Positions 15,300 to 23,994 of a stretch of DNA of 64,000 bases are shown here, piece after piece. The DNA is from Streptomyces sp. NRRL S-455. GTDB lineage: Bacteria; Actinomycetota; Actinomycetes; Streptomycetales; Streptomycetaceae. The DNA lies in assembly GCF_000717875.1 (NCBI RefSeq), contig NZ_JOCT01000011.1, forward strand, positions 62,001 to 126,000, read 5' to 3'. Within the stretch, counting starts at the first letter, position 1. The number at the start of each line of letters is the position of its first letter. The notes under the pieces are model-generated. The model saw only the letters and a list, made by a program, of their open reading frames with translations, made no database searches and was not told the DNA's origin. The position numbers and the translations under genes are program-made.

Positions 15300-16031
15300 A
15301 TGCGTCGACCTTCCCGGCCGGTCCTCGCCGACCGTCCCGGGACAGGCGCCGCGACGCGACGAGGAGGGCACGCCATCAACGCCCCACACGACACCCGGCA
15401 GCCGGCCGACGCGCCCGCGGCGCGGACCAGGAGCGGCCCGCGGCGCAGTGAGGCCGCCCGGGTCGCGGTCCTGCGGGCCGCCGACGACCTGCTGATGGAC
15501 GTGGGCTTCCACGCGATGACGGTGAGCGCCATCGCCGAACGAGCGGGAGTGGCCAAGCAGACCATCTACCGGTGGTGGCGGTCGAAGGTGGCCATCCTCC
15601 TCGACGTCCTGGAGGAGGACCTGCACGACAAGGCGTCCTGGCCGGAGCTCCCGGACTCCGCGCAGGCCGCCCTGGAGCAGCATGTGACGCACCTGAGCCG
15701 GGTCTTCACCCAGTCCCCCACCGGCCACGTCCTGTTCGTGCTCATCGGCCACGCCCTGCACGACCCGACGACCGCCGCGGTCCTGCGCGACCAGGTGCTG
15801 GACCGGCAGCGGCGGTACGACCGTGCACACGTCCGGCAGGCCCTGGCCCCCCTCCCCCGCGCCGCGGTGAGCCGGAACGAGGCGGACCAGCTCCTCGACC
15901 TGCTCGTCGGTCCCGCCTTCCACCGGGCCTTCACGACGAGACAGCCGCTGGACCCGCGGTTCGTCGAGCGCCTGACCGCCACCGTCCTGGCCCGCCGACG
16001 TGAGGTTCCGTCGGCCGCCCCCTCCCTCTGA
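15300..16031 (+). CDS. TetR-family regulator (paralog of 1941-2612)
   Basis: A TetR regulator of about 240 residues. GPRRSEAARVAVLRAADDLL leads into the HTH AERAGVAKQTIYRWWRSKVA, nearly the same as the protein at 1941-2612, and the ligand domains are also alignable. The start is uncertain. ATG 15300 precedes the predicted transcription start, and no in-frame ATG, GTG or TTG follows before the HTH. AGGAGG is placed seven bases before an ATC codon at 15375, which could be a rare start. It is followed after 12 bp by the siderophore-interacting protein gene, so the two are probably one unit repressed through the shared operator. Confidence 0.82.
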   Translation: MRRPSRPVLADRPGTGAATRRGGHAINAPHDTRQPADAPAARTRSGPRRSEAARVAVLRAADDLLMDVGFHAMTVSAIAERAGVAKQTIYRWWRSKVAILLDVLEEDLHDKASWPELPDSAQAALEQHVTHLSRVFTQSPTGHVLFVLIGHALHDPTTAAVLRDQVLDRQRRYDRAHVRQALAPLPRAAVSRNEADQLLDLLVGPAFHRAFTTRQPLDPRFVERLTATVLARRREVPSAAPSL

Positions 16032-16043
16032 AGGGCTGTTCCC

Positions 16044-16775
16044 ATGTTCCGCACCCGTCGCACCCGCTACACCGCCACGGTGGAGGCGGTCTCCCTGATC
16101 GCCCCGCGCATGGCCCGCATCACCCTGGGAGGGCCCGGCATGTCCGCCTTCCACTGCGACGAACCGACGCAGTGGGTGAAGCTGTTCGTGACCGATCCGC
16201 TCGACGGGCGGCCGGCCGGCCGCGCCTACACCGTGCGCCACCACTCCCCCGCCGGACCCCGCGTCGACATCGACGTGGTGCTGCACGGCAACGGTCCGGC
16301 CGCGCGCTGGGCCGAGACCGCCCGCCCGGGCGAGGAGGTCTCCTTCGGCGGTCCCAAGGGGTCCTTCCGCCCCGCTCCCGACACCGACTTCTACCTCCTG
16401 GCGGGCGACGAGAGCGCCCAGCCCGCGGTCCTCACCATCGCCGAGAGCCTGCCGCCCGGCATGCGGGGCGCCGTCTACCTGGAGGTGGAGGGCCCCGAGG
16501 CGGAGATCGCGGTGAGCCTCCCGGCCGGCCTTGACCTCGTGTGGGTGCACCGGGACGCCGGCCGGGCCAAGGGCGAGGCGCTGCGCGACGCCGTCCTCAA
16601 GGCCGCCGTGCCGCCCGAGCGCGTCGCCACGTGGGCCGCGGGGGAGTCCGGCGCCGTCAGGGACATCCGCCGCCACTTCACGGAATCCCTCGGTCTGGAC
16701 CGCCGGCGCGCCTACGCGAAGGGCTACTGGAAACGGGACGAGGCGGACCACCGCGATCCCCTGGCCTCGGACTAG
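16044..16775 (+). CDS. Siderophore-interacting FAD-binding protein (ViuB/SIP family)
   Basis: A 243-residue ferric-chelate reductase-like flavoprotein. The FAD motif is RAYTVRHH near residue 75, the GPKGSF loop near 107, the nucleotide-binding region YLLAGDESAQPAVLTIAESL, and the C-terminus RAYAKGYWKRDEADHRD is typical of the family. These cytoplasmic proteins release iron from imported ferric chelates with NAD(P)H. It sits 12 bp behind a tetR gene that carries the operator shared with the exporter. Since hydroxytropolones bind ferric iron, it may recycle iron from a ferric-tropolone complex (inference). Confidence 0.88.
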   Translation: MFRTRRTRYTATVEAVSLIAPRMARITLGGPGMSAFHCDEPTQWVKLFVTDPLDGRPAGRAYTVRHHSPAGPRVDIDVVLHGNGPAARWAETARPGEEVSFGGPKGSFRPAPDTDFYLLAGDESAQPAVLTIAESLPPGMRGAVYLEVEGPEAEIAVSLPAGLDLVWVHRDAGRAKGEALRDAVLKAAVPPERVATWAAGESGAVRDIRRHFTESLGLDRRRAYAKGYWKRDEADHRDPLASD

Positions 16776-16884
16776 GCCGTGTCCGATGGTGCCGAGGCCA
16801 CGTTTCGCAACAGGGCCTGGCCCGCCACCCGTGCGGCGGTGCTCGGTCCGTTGCCCCCGGTGAACGGCCGCTAGGGTGGCAGAC

Positions 16885-17832
16885 GTGTCGTACGCAGGCC
16901 CGGACTTCGAACCTTCCCAGCCCCGCCGCCCCCGCCGCGGGCCCCTGACCGTCGCGCTCGCCGCGCTGGTGCCGGGGGCGCTGCTCGGCTGGCTGGTGTA
17001 CGAGACGGTGGGCGGTCCGGGGGACGGAGACGGCTCGGGCCGGGCGACCGTACGGTCCTCCCCGCCCGCGGCGTCGAGCGCGCCCACCGACGACGGCAAG
17101 AAGCCGGGAGCCTCCTCCGCGCCCGCCGCGCCCGGGACCTCCGCGTCCGCCGCCACCGGCCCGCTCAAGGGGAAGGTCGTCGTCATCGACCCGGGCCACA
17201 ACCCGGGCAACTTCCAGCACACGTCCGAGATCAACCGCAAGGTGGACATCGGAACGAACCGGAAGGAGTGCGACACCACGGGCACGTCCACCAACGACGG
17301 TTACCCGGAGGCGAAGTTCACGCTGGACGTGGCGCACCGGATGCGCACGCTGCTCGAGAAGCAGGGCGCCACGGTGAAGCTGACCCAGGACGGTGACCGG
17401 CCGTACGGCCCGTGCGTGGACGAGCGGGCCCGGATCGGCAACAAGGCGAAGGCCGACGCGGTGGTCTCGATCCACGCGGACGGCTCCGGCGCCGGCAACC
17501 GCGGTTTCCACGTCATCCTGCCCGGCGCGGTCCACGCGGGCGGCGCGGACACCCGCGCGATCGTCGCCCCGTCCCGCGATCTCGGCGAGCGCGTCGCGGG
17601 CCGCTTCGTGGCCGTGACCGGCAGCGCGCCGTCCGACTACATCGGTGACGGCACCGGTCTCGTCACGCGCAAGGACCTGGGCGGTCTCAATCTCTCAACG
17701 GTCCCCAAGGTGTTCGTCGAGTGCGGCAACATGCGCGACAGCGAGGACGCGGCGTTGCTGACCAGTGGCGCGTGGCGGCAGAAGGCGGCGCAAGGAATCT
17801 CTGAGGGAATCGTGAGCTTCTTGCGCGGGTAG
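16885..17832 (+). CDS. N-acetylmuramoyl-L-alanine amidase (Amidase_3), membrane-anchored
   Basis: A 315-residue cell-wall amidase. After a basic Pro/Arg stretch comes one membrane segment (TVALAALVPGALLGWLVY), then a Ser/Ala/Pro linker, then the zinc amidase domain: VVIDPGHNPGN, the Glu in YPEAKF, VVSIHADGSG and the catalytic Glu in KVFVECGNM. It cleaves the bond between muramic acid and the stem peptide outside the cell. TAGGGT at 16872-16877 lies seven bases before GTG 16885, pointing to a leaderless transcript; GTG 16876 would sit inside that -10. Confidence 0.88.
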   Translation: MSYAGPDFEPSQPRRPRRGPLTVALAALVPGALLGWLVYETVGGPGDGDGSGRATVRSSPPAASSAPTDDGKKPGASSAPAAPGTSASAATGPLKGKVVVIDPGHNPGNFQHTSEINRKVDIGTNRKECDTTGTSTNDGYPEAKFTLDVAHRMRTLLEKQGATVKLTQDGDRPYGPCVDERARIGNKAKADAVVSIHADGSGAGNRGFHVILPGAVHAGGADTRAIVAPSRDLGERVAGRFVAVTGSAPSDYIGDGTGLVTRKDLGGLNLSTVPKVFVECGNMRDSEDAALLTSGAWRQKAAQGISEGIVSFLRG

Positions 17833-18005
17833 TTCTCACGGACTGATCCCTGCGGACACCCCGGCCGGGCGAACGATAGTGTCTCCCTACGATGAGGGGC
17901 CACCCCCGCGCTTCACACCGGGGCCCAAGGGCGACATGGTGGGCGACATGGTGACAGCGACGCCTCAACCGATGACGAGACAACTGAGCTGAAGGACCGA
18001 CTGAA

Positions 18006-18824
18006 GTGAATATCCGCTCCCTCACTCGAGGCGACGGCGTGGTGATCGGAGCAGCGGTGTTGCTGTTCATCGCGTCGTTCCTCGACCTGTATTCGATCGA
18101 CAATGTCCCCGACAGCGTCGACCTCCCGACCCTGTGGGGAAGCGGTCCGGTCGTGTTCAGCGTCGTACTGGCGGGGATCATCGGCGGCGCCCTCGTCGTC
18201 GTGGCCCGGGGTCTGCCGCAGGCGCCGAAGCCGGCCGGTCTCGACCTCGGCCAGTTCGGCGCCGCCTTCACGGTGTTCGCCGCGTGGAGCGCGCTCGGCA
18301 ACATCGTCGACGTGCCCGGTGGCTTCGACAACATCGGTGAGAACGCGAGTGAGGGGGCCCCGACCCCCGGCATCGGCATGATCCTCGCCTTCGTCGCCAC
18401 GCTGCTGATGGCCGCCGCCGCCCTCGCCACCCCCCTCGTCCCGGCCCTCAAGGGCGCCCTCCTCCCGGCCCCCCGCCCCGCCGCTCCGCAGCCCTACGGC
18501 GGTCAGCCGCAGGGCGGCTACGGCTACCCGGGCGCGCAGCAGCCCGGCGGCTACGGCCAGCCGCAGCCGGGGCAGCCGTACGGCGGTCAGCCGCAGCAGG
18601 CTCAGGCCCCGCAGCCCCCGGCCGGGGACTTCTCGCCGTTCTGGTTCGCGGTGCCGGTGCCGCGGCCGCTGTTCGCGGAGGACGGCTCGCCGACGCCGAT
18701 CGCGGAACTCGCCCCGGGCACCTGGTACCTGGCGGTCGAGCAGCGCGGCGCGGCCCTGGTCGCCCAGACGCAGGACGGCCGTCGCGGTGTCCTGCAGGAC
18801 ACGTCGGGCATCCAGCGCGGCTGA
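18006..18824 (+). CDS. Membrane protein with Gly/Pro/Gln-rich tail (DUF5336-like)
   Basis: A 272-residue protein with four hydrophobic segments in the first ~160 residues (VVIGAAVLLFIASFLDLYSI; VVFSVVLAGIIGGALVVVA; AFTVFAAWSALGNIV; IGMILAFVATLLMAAAALA). A low-complexity PYGGQPQGGYGYPGAQQPGG linker follows, then a conserved domain with FWFAVPVPRPLF and GTWYLAVEQRGAALVAQTQD. The organisation is common in Streptomyces; function is unknown. It stands alone and ends at a strong terminator hairpin. Confidence 0.8.
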   Translation: MNIRSLTRGDGVVIGAAVLLFIASFLDLYSIDNVPDSVDLPTLWGSGPVVFSVVLAGIIGGALVVVARGLPQAPKPAGLDLGQFGAAFTVFAAWSALGNIVDVPGGFDNIGENASEGAPTPGIGMILAFVATLLMAAAALATPLVPALKGALLPAPRPAAPQPYGGQPQGGYGYPGAQQPGGYGQPQPGQPYGGQPQQAQAPQPPAGDFSPFWFAVPVPRPLFAEDGSPTPIAELAPGTWYLAVEQRGAALVAQTQDGRRGVLQDTSGIQRG

Positions 18825-18839
18825 GTCCGCCCGCCTCTC

Positions 18840-18871
18840 ACGGCCCCTCGCCCTTCCGGGTGAGGGGCCGT
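18840..18871 (+). terminator. Terminator hairpin
   Basis: ACGGCCCCTC pairs with GAGGGGCCGT, extended by CCC/GGG around a TTCC loop, just after the membrane protein stop. Confidence 0.75.
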
Positions 18872-18921
18872 TGCCGTACAGTCGTCGCCCCCGTCAGCTG
18901 ACGTACCGTCAGGAGGCAGGC

Positions 18922-19935
18922 ATGCGGCTCGGTCTCGCACTCGGCTACTGGGGCCGCGGCCCCTCCTCCGGCCATGTGCCCCTGGCGCAGGAGGCCGAGC
19001 GGCTCGGCTACGACTCCGTCTGGACGGCGGAGTCCTGGGGTTCGGACGCGTTCACCCCGCTGACCTGGATCGCCGCGCACACCTCACGCATCCGCTTGGG
19101 CACGGCGGTCGCGCAGATGGCCGCCCGTCCGCCGACCACGACCGCGATGCACGCCCTGACCCTGGACCACCTCTCCGGCGGCCGCATGATGCTCGGTCTC
19201 GGGCTCTCCGGCCCGCAGGTGGTCGAGGGCTGGTACGGCCGCCCGTTCCCGAAGTCCCCCCTCACCGCCACCCGCGAGTACGTCGACGTCGTACGGCAGG
19301 TGCTGCGCCGCGAGGCGCCCGTGGAGTCGGCCGGCCGTTTCCATTCCCACCCCTACCGGGGCCCGGACGCCACCGGCCTGGGCAAGTCCCTGAAGCCGAT
19401 CACCCACCCCCTCCGCCCGGACCTGCCGGTCCTGCTCGGCGCGGAGGGGCCGAAGAACGTCGCCCAGACGACCCGGATCGCCGACGGCTGGCTGCCGCTG
19501 TACTGGTCGCCGACCCGGCCGGAGGTGTACGGCCCGGCTCCGGGCGACCTGCCCGAGGGGTTCCTCGTCGCCCCCATGGCCCAGGTCCGGGTCTGCGACG
19601 ACGTCGCCGAGGGCCTGCTGCCCGTGAAGGCGATGCTCGGCTTCTACATCGGCGGCATGGGCCACGCGGCCCGCAACTTCCACGCCGACCTGATGGCCCG
19701 CATGGGCTACGAGCGGGAGGCCCGCCGCATCCAGGAGTTGTTCCTGTCCGGCCGCCGGGAGGAGGCGGTGCTCGCCGTGCCGGACGCCTTCGCCGACGAG
19801 ATCTCGCTGGTCGGCCCGCGCGAACGGATCGCCGAGCGGCTGGAGTTGTGGCGGAAGGGCCCGGTGACCGACCTGCTGGCCCTCGCGCCCGACCCGCACA
19901 CCCTGCGCGTGCTCGCCGAGCTCAACTTGCGTTGA
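18922..19935 (+). CDS. LLM-class F420-dependent oxidoreductase
   Basis: A 337-residue luciferase-like (beta/alpha)8 barrel. Typical stretches are LGLALGYWGRGP at the N-terminus, EAERLGYDSVWTAESWGSDA, HTSRIRLGTAVAQMAARPPT, LDHLSGGRMMLGLGLSGPQV and VLLGAEGPKNVAQTTRIADG. This subgroup normally uses coenzyme F420. The substrate is unknown. ATG 18922 has AGGAGG seven bases upstream. It stands alone between a terminator and a convergent membrane gene. Confidence 0.88.
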   Translation: MRLGLALGYWGRGPSSGHVPLAQEAERLGYDSVWTAESWGSDAFTPLTWIAAHTSRIRLGTAVAQMAARPPTTTAMHALTLDHLSGGRMMLGLGLSGPQVVEGWYGRPFPKSPLTATREYVDVVRQVLRREAPVESAGRFHSHPYRGPDATGLGKSLKPITHPLRPDLPVLLGAEGPKNVAQTTRIADGWLPLYWSPTRPEVYGPAPGDLPEGFLVAPMAQVRVCDDVAEGLLPVKAMLGFYIGGMGHAARNFHADLMARMGYEREARRIQELFLSGRREEAVLAVPDAFADEISLVGPRERIAERLELWRKGPVTDLLALAPDPHTLRVLAELNLR

Positions 19936-19957
19936 GCGGGGGCGATCTGGGCGGCGG

Positions 19958-20707
19958 TCACCAGAAGATCGCGATCGCCTCCAGCGTCACCTCGCGGGTG
20001 TCCTCGCGCCACCCGGTCATCTTGCCGAGGCAGCGGGCCGTGAACGTGCCGGCCGGGATCGAGCGGCGCGCGTTCCCGGGCGCCACGACGCGCATGGACA
20101 CCGGGGGCCGCTCGGCGCCGTACTCCGCCCGCAGGACGAAGCCCTCCGCCACGTCCGGTACGCGGGTGAACACCCCTTTCACCGAGACGAATTCGCTGAT
20201 GCGGCTCAGGGTCACCGCACGGCCGTCCGCCAGATCGTGGGCGAGGTTCCGGTTCGGGACGACCGTCAGGGTGGTCAGGTCGGCGTGGACGATGGCGTCG
20301 GCCCGGTCGAAGGCCTCCAGGACCACGCCGATCACGTTGATCGGTTTGTCCTTGCGTACGAACTTGCGGAACGTCTCCTGGCTGACGTCCCGCTTCAGCC
20401 GGAACCGGAACAGCCAGGTCAGCACCCGGCTCCAGAAGCCGACACTCGTGTCGACCTTCGTCCGCAGCTCGACGGCCTCCTCCAGCGCGGACCGGTAGTT
20501 GCCGAGCTCCCACAGGTCCATCACCGCCTGCTCGTCGAGGTAGAGGCAGATGCTGTACGCCGACTGCCAGCGCCGCAGGTGCCTGCGCCGCTCCCGGGCG
20601 TGGCGCACCAGGACCACCGCGAGCGCCACCGCGCCGGCGGCCGTCACCAGCCAGACCGTCATCCACGGCCACCAAAGGCTCCACCACAGCGCGTCAGTGA
20701 CAGCCAC
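19958..20707 (-). CDS. Conserved membrane protein of a three-gene operon
   Basis: A 249-residue protein with a Trp-rich N-terminal membrane segment (WMTVWLVTAAGAVALAVVLV, residues about 15-34), then basic and cytoplasmic or extracytoplasmic: YSICLYLDEQAVMDLWELGN and FVRKDKPINVIGVVLEAFDR. I do not recognise the family. It overlaps the vWA-lipoprotein gene by 14 bp, so it is the third gene of an operon with the two proteins upstream and probably acts with them. Confidence 0.75.
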   Translation of the reverse strand: MAVTDALWWSLWWPWMTVWLVTAAGAVALAVVLVRHARERRRHLRRWQSAYSICLYLDEQAVMDLWELGNYRSALEEAVELRTKVDTSVGFWSRVLTWLFRFRLKRDVSQETFRKFVRKDKPINVIGVVLEAFDRADAIVHADLTTLTVVPNRNLAHDLADGRAVTLSRISEFVSVKGVFTRVPDVAEGFVLRAEYGAERPPVSMRVVAPGNARRSIPAGTFTARCLGKMTGWREDTREVTLEAIAIFW

Positions 20708-22259
20708 GGATCTCCTTGAATGCCTCGGAAAGGGACGAGCCGACGGCCCGCACCATCCGTCCGCCCGTCCTCGCCGCCACGCGCCGCAGTTCGCCGGCGT
20801 CGGCCTCGCCGAAGTGGACGGGGTAGGTGTGGACTGCGGAGCGCACGGCGGCGGGCAGCGCTTGGTGGCGGCGTACGAACTCCGCGTAGGACAGTCCCGC
20901 GTTGTTCTCGCCGTCCGTCATCAGGACGAGTGAGACGGAGCGGTCGGGGTCGGCGGCCAGCTCGCGGGCGGCGGTGCGGTAGCCGTGGTCGAGGGCGGAC
21001 CACACGGCCGTGGCGTCACCGTAGCCGCCCCGGGCGACGGTGCCGGAGAGGACCGTCAGGTCCTTCGGCCCGGTGACGGTGACGGACTTCTCCCCCAGCA
21101 CGCGGCCACCGAACCGGACGACGGTCAGCCGCTCGCCCCGGTGGAAGCGGGTGAACTTGCCGGAGGCGGAGGGGTCCGCACCGCTCAGCCCGGCGAAGGC
21201 CTCGCGCAGAGCGGCCATCCGGGCGCCGCGCATCGAGCCGGAGAAGTCGAGCAGGAAGACCACCTGGCTCGTGGTGCGGCGGTCCGGGTCACCGTAGTCC
21301 GCCAACAGGGTTTCGATGACGGCGGACCGGTCGGGATAGAAGAGGGCGTTGCCGACCGGTTCGCGCAGCCGCGCGTCCCGGGCGACCGTCGTGTTCACCG
21401 GGCGGCGCAGGGTGTGCCGCATGATCTTCCGCTGCACCGAGTCACGCCGCAGCCACTGCGTGACCTTGTCGTACGCGGTGCGGTGGGCCGGATTCAGCAG
21501 GAGCAGCGGGAAGTCCGCCAGGACCATGCCGTCCTGGGGGCGGACGACCTCCAGGCGGTCCTCCAGGCGGCCGGCGGCGTTGAGGGCGAGCAGGTCGGAC
21601 TCGTAGGTGATGAGGGCGTTCGCCTCGTCCTGGTGGTCGGCGTAGGAGTCGACGAGGGCGGGGCCGGTACCGGCGGTGAGGGTCTGGCCGGAGCGGAAAC
21701 CGCGCAGCCGGTCGCAGGAGACGTCCTCGGGGCGCAGCGCCGCCCCGGTACCGGCCGCGGCGGTGGCGACGCCGACGAGGGCGGCGAGCCCGCTGCCGGC
21801 GTACCGGGGGTCGGCCATGCCGAAGCGGACGGTGCCGGTGGCGGCGGCGTCCGCGATGTCGGCCCAGGTGAGCCGGGAGCCGGGCACCTGGGCGCGGAGC
21901 TTGCGTGCCACGTCCGGCTTGAGGCCGATGACGACGGGGGACGTCATGGTGGACGTGCGCTGCAGCCCCCGGGTCGCGCTCTTGTCGGTGAGACGCAGAT
22001 AGCGGTCGGAGGACAGCCAGGCGAGGTCGTACCCGTCGTGGTCCAGGGCCTTGGTCTCGGCGTCGGCCCGGTGGTCCAGCCGCAGGTCGACGCCGGTCTC
22101 GTCCTTCAACTCGCCCAGCAGCGGGGCCAGTACGGCGAGGTCGGGGCCGGCGAGCACCCTCAGCCGGACCGTGCCGTCCGCGTCGTCACCCGAGCAGGCG
22201 GTGAGGAGGGCGGCCACAAGCGCCAGGCAGAGCGCCGGCAGGCCCGCGCCGCGCCTCAC
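20694..22259 (-). CDS. Lipoprotein: substrate-binding domain fused to vWA domain
   Basis: A 521-residue lipoprotein. The signal peptide ends in lipobox LLTAC at about residue 22. Residues ~30-310 resemble a periplasmic binding protein (VRLRVLAGPDLAVLAPLLGE; VRFGMADPRYAGSGLAALVG). Residues ~330-520 are a von Willebrand A domain with the metal-binding motif DFSGSM, plus LMTDGENNAGLS. The combination suggests an extracytoplasmic protein that recognises a ligand and then a protein partner. It overlaps the upstream gene by four bases and the downstream gene by 14. Ligand and partner are unknown. Confidence 0.82.
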   Translation of the reverse strand: MRRGAGLPALCLALVAALLTACSGDDADGTVRLRVLAGPDLAVLAPLLGELKDETGVDLRLDHRADAETKALDHDGYDLAWLSSDRYLRLTDKSATRGLQRTSTMTSPVVIGLKPDVARKLRAQVPGSRLTWADIADAAATGTVRFGMADPRYAGSGLAALVGVATAAAGTGAALRPEDVSCDRLRGFRSGQTLTAGTGPALVDSYADHQDEANALITYESDLLALNAAGRLEDRLEVVRPQDGMVLADFPLLLLNPAHRTAYDKVTQWLRRDSVQRKIMRHTLRRPVNTTVARDARLREPVGNALFYPDRSAVIETLLADYGDPDRRTTSQVVFLLDFSGSMRGARMAALREAFAGLSGADPSASGKFTRFHRGERLTVVRFGGRVLGEKSVTVTGPKDLTVLSGTVARGGYGDATAVWSALDHGYRTAARELAADPDRSVSLVLMTDGENNAGLSYAEFVRRHQALPAAVRSAVHTYPVHFGEADAGELRRVAARTGGRMVRAVGSSLSEAFKEIRGCH

Positions 22260-23497
22260 CGGCTGCCCGTCCGGTCCGGGCAGTCGCCGACGATCTCGAT
22301 CATCCTCTCCAGCAGGGGCAGGCTGGGCAGGACCGCCCGGGTGTCGTCGGAGGAGGTGGTGGGCACCGGGATCCGCCGTTCGGTGAGGAACCGGGTGAGT
22401 TCGTCGCCGGTGGCGCCGGCGGTGGCGTTGCGGGCCCGGAAGCCCAGCTCCATGGCGCGGTGCTGGAGTTCGGGGTCCTCGCTGACCAGTTCGCCGAGCC
22501 GGGCGCCGTCGCCGGTCAGCGCGACGAGCTGGGGTTCGGTGACGAAGCGGGTGGAGGGGTAGAGCAGGACGCGCTGGTCGTCGGTGGCGCCCTTCTCGGC
22601 CTCGTGCGCGATCTGGTGGGCGAGGAACTGGTGCTCGTAGATCACCGAGATCGGGGCGATGCTCTGCCCGTCAGGGGACAGATACGTTTCGGCCCGTTCG
22701 GAGGACGGCAGGCCCTGCTCGACGAGGAGCGGCTTGATCTTCCGGGCGAGTCGCACCGCCTCGGCCTCGCTGTCCGGCGCGTCGTTCCCGTGCTCGACGA
22801 AGGCCACGAGTCCGAGGTAGGTGCCGGCGGAGTTGGCTTCGCAGATGTCCGAGGTCTGGGCGAGGATCTTGTTGCCGTTGCGGACGCGGTCCGCACCGTC
22901 GATCTCGTCCCAGCGGTAGCCGTTCCCGGGGTCGCGCTGGACGCCCTTCCTCTTGCCGCGGGCCAGATCGAGGAACGGCCGCATCTCGAGGGTGTAGTAC
23001 ATCGTCCGGCCGCCCTGGCCCGGCAGGCGCTTGGCGACGCCTTCCGCCGTGAGCACCTCGGCGTAGTCCCGGTAGGTGGCCAGCACGATGGGGCTGACGA
23101 ACGGGCGGTACAGCAGCACCGGACGGTTCGCCCGGGCGCGCTCCCGGCTGATCAGGTCGGCGGCGGGCTGGCCGGAGGGGAAGACCACGTCGTACCCCTC
23201 GTAGTCCTGCTTCGCGATCTCACGCGAGCCCATGTTGGTGATGTGCACGCGGAAGCCGTGCTTCATGAGCAGCCGCTCGACCACGGGGTCCTGGAAGAAG
23301 TCCCGCTTCGAGGCCATCTTGGCCTCTATGGTGACGACCTGGCGCAGCGGCAGCAGCAGGTTCCCGGAGGCCACGAGCAGGGCCAGCCCGATGACCGGGA
23401 CGGGCAGCGCCGACGCCAGCACTCTGCGCAGACGTCGGCGCGGGGGTCTGGTGACGGTTAACCGAGGCTCTTCGGTAGCGGGTCTGTTCGCGGGCAC
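22256..23497 (-). CDS. Membrane-anchored substrate-binding-like protein
   Basis: A 413-residue protein with one N-terminal membrane segment (LPVPVIGLALLVASGNLLL) after an Arg-rich cytoplasmic head. The rest resembles an extracellular solute-binding fold: DPVVERLLMKHGFRVHITNM, YEGYDVVFPSGQPAADLISR, VRNGNKILAQTSDICEANSA. It is first in the operon with the vWA lipoprotein (ATGA overlap). No transporter permease or ATPase gene is present, so import is not the obvious role. Confidence 0.75.
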   Translation of the reverse strand: MPANRPATEEPRLTVTRPPRRRLRRVLASALPVPVIGLALLVASGNLLLPLRQVVTIEAKMASKRDFFQDPVVERLLMKHGFRVHITNMGSREIAKQDYEGYDVVFPSGQPAADLISRERARANRPVLLYRPFVSPIVLATYRDYAEVLTAEGVAKRLPGQGGRTMYYTLEMRPFLDLARGKRKGVQRDPGNGYRWDEIDGADRVRNGNKILAQTSDICEANSAGTYLGLVAFVEHGNDAPDSEAEAVRLARKIKPLLVEQGLPSSERAETYLSPDGQSIAPISVIYEHQFLAHQIAHEAEKGATDDQRVLLYPSTRFVTEPQLVALTGDGARLGELVSEDPELQHRAMELGFRARNATAGATGDELTRFLTERRIPVPTTSSDDTRAVLPSLPLLERMIEIVGDCPDRTGSR

Positions 23498-23691
23498 CTG
23501 CGTTCTCCCCCCGTGACACCTGCGTTCTCCCCGTGTGGCCGGGCCAGGATCGTCGATGATGCCGGTGTACCCCGAACGCCACTTGCGGGAACGTCGGTTG
23601 AAGGGAGGAAGAAGCGCACGGCGCGGTCCCGATGGGGGACGCGGCTCACCGCACCGGGTTTCATCCAGACTTCAAGGGCAATCCGGAGAGT

Positions 23692-23985
23692 ATGTCCCCT
23701 CGATATCGCAACGGTGCGAATCAGGCCGGCACGATCGTCGCGGTCGTGGCCGACATCATGGCGCTCATCCTGGGTCTGTGGATCCTGATGTACCTGCTGG
23801 ACGCGAACCCCGGCAACTCGTTCGTCCAGTTCATCCACGACGCGGCCCGCTGGCTCGCCGGCTGGTCCCACGACCTGTTCACGTTCGACGAGGCGTGGGC
23901 CCGAGTGGTCTGCGGCTACGGCCTGGCGGCGGTGGTGTACCTGCTCGTGGGGCACGCCATCGCCAACCGAGTGCACCGCCACTGA
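23692..23985 (+). CDS. Small conserved membrane protein
   Basis: A 97-residue protein starting MSPRYRNGANQAGTIVAVVA, with GGAGAG just upstream of ATG 23692. It has two hydrophobic segments (AGTIVAVVADIMALILGLWI and VVCGYGLAAVVYLLVGHAIA) separated by a Trp-rich amphipathic region. Function is unknown; it is divergent from the substrate-binding operon. An in-frame ATG at 23632 lacks a ribosome site. Confidence 0.75.
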   Translation: MSPRYRNGANQAGTIVAVVADIMALILGLWILMYLLDANPGNSFVQFIHDAARWLAGWSHDLFTFDEAWARVVCGYGLAAVVYLLVGHAIANRVHRH

Positions 23986-23994
23986 AAACGCCTC

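Noticed and set aside
20985..22562. 525-codon plus-strand frame opposite the vWA lipoprotein
   Set aside because: Shadow of the lipoprotein gene, rich in Gly/Val/Glu/Arg with no recognisable domain.
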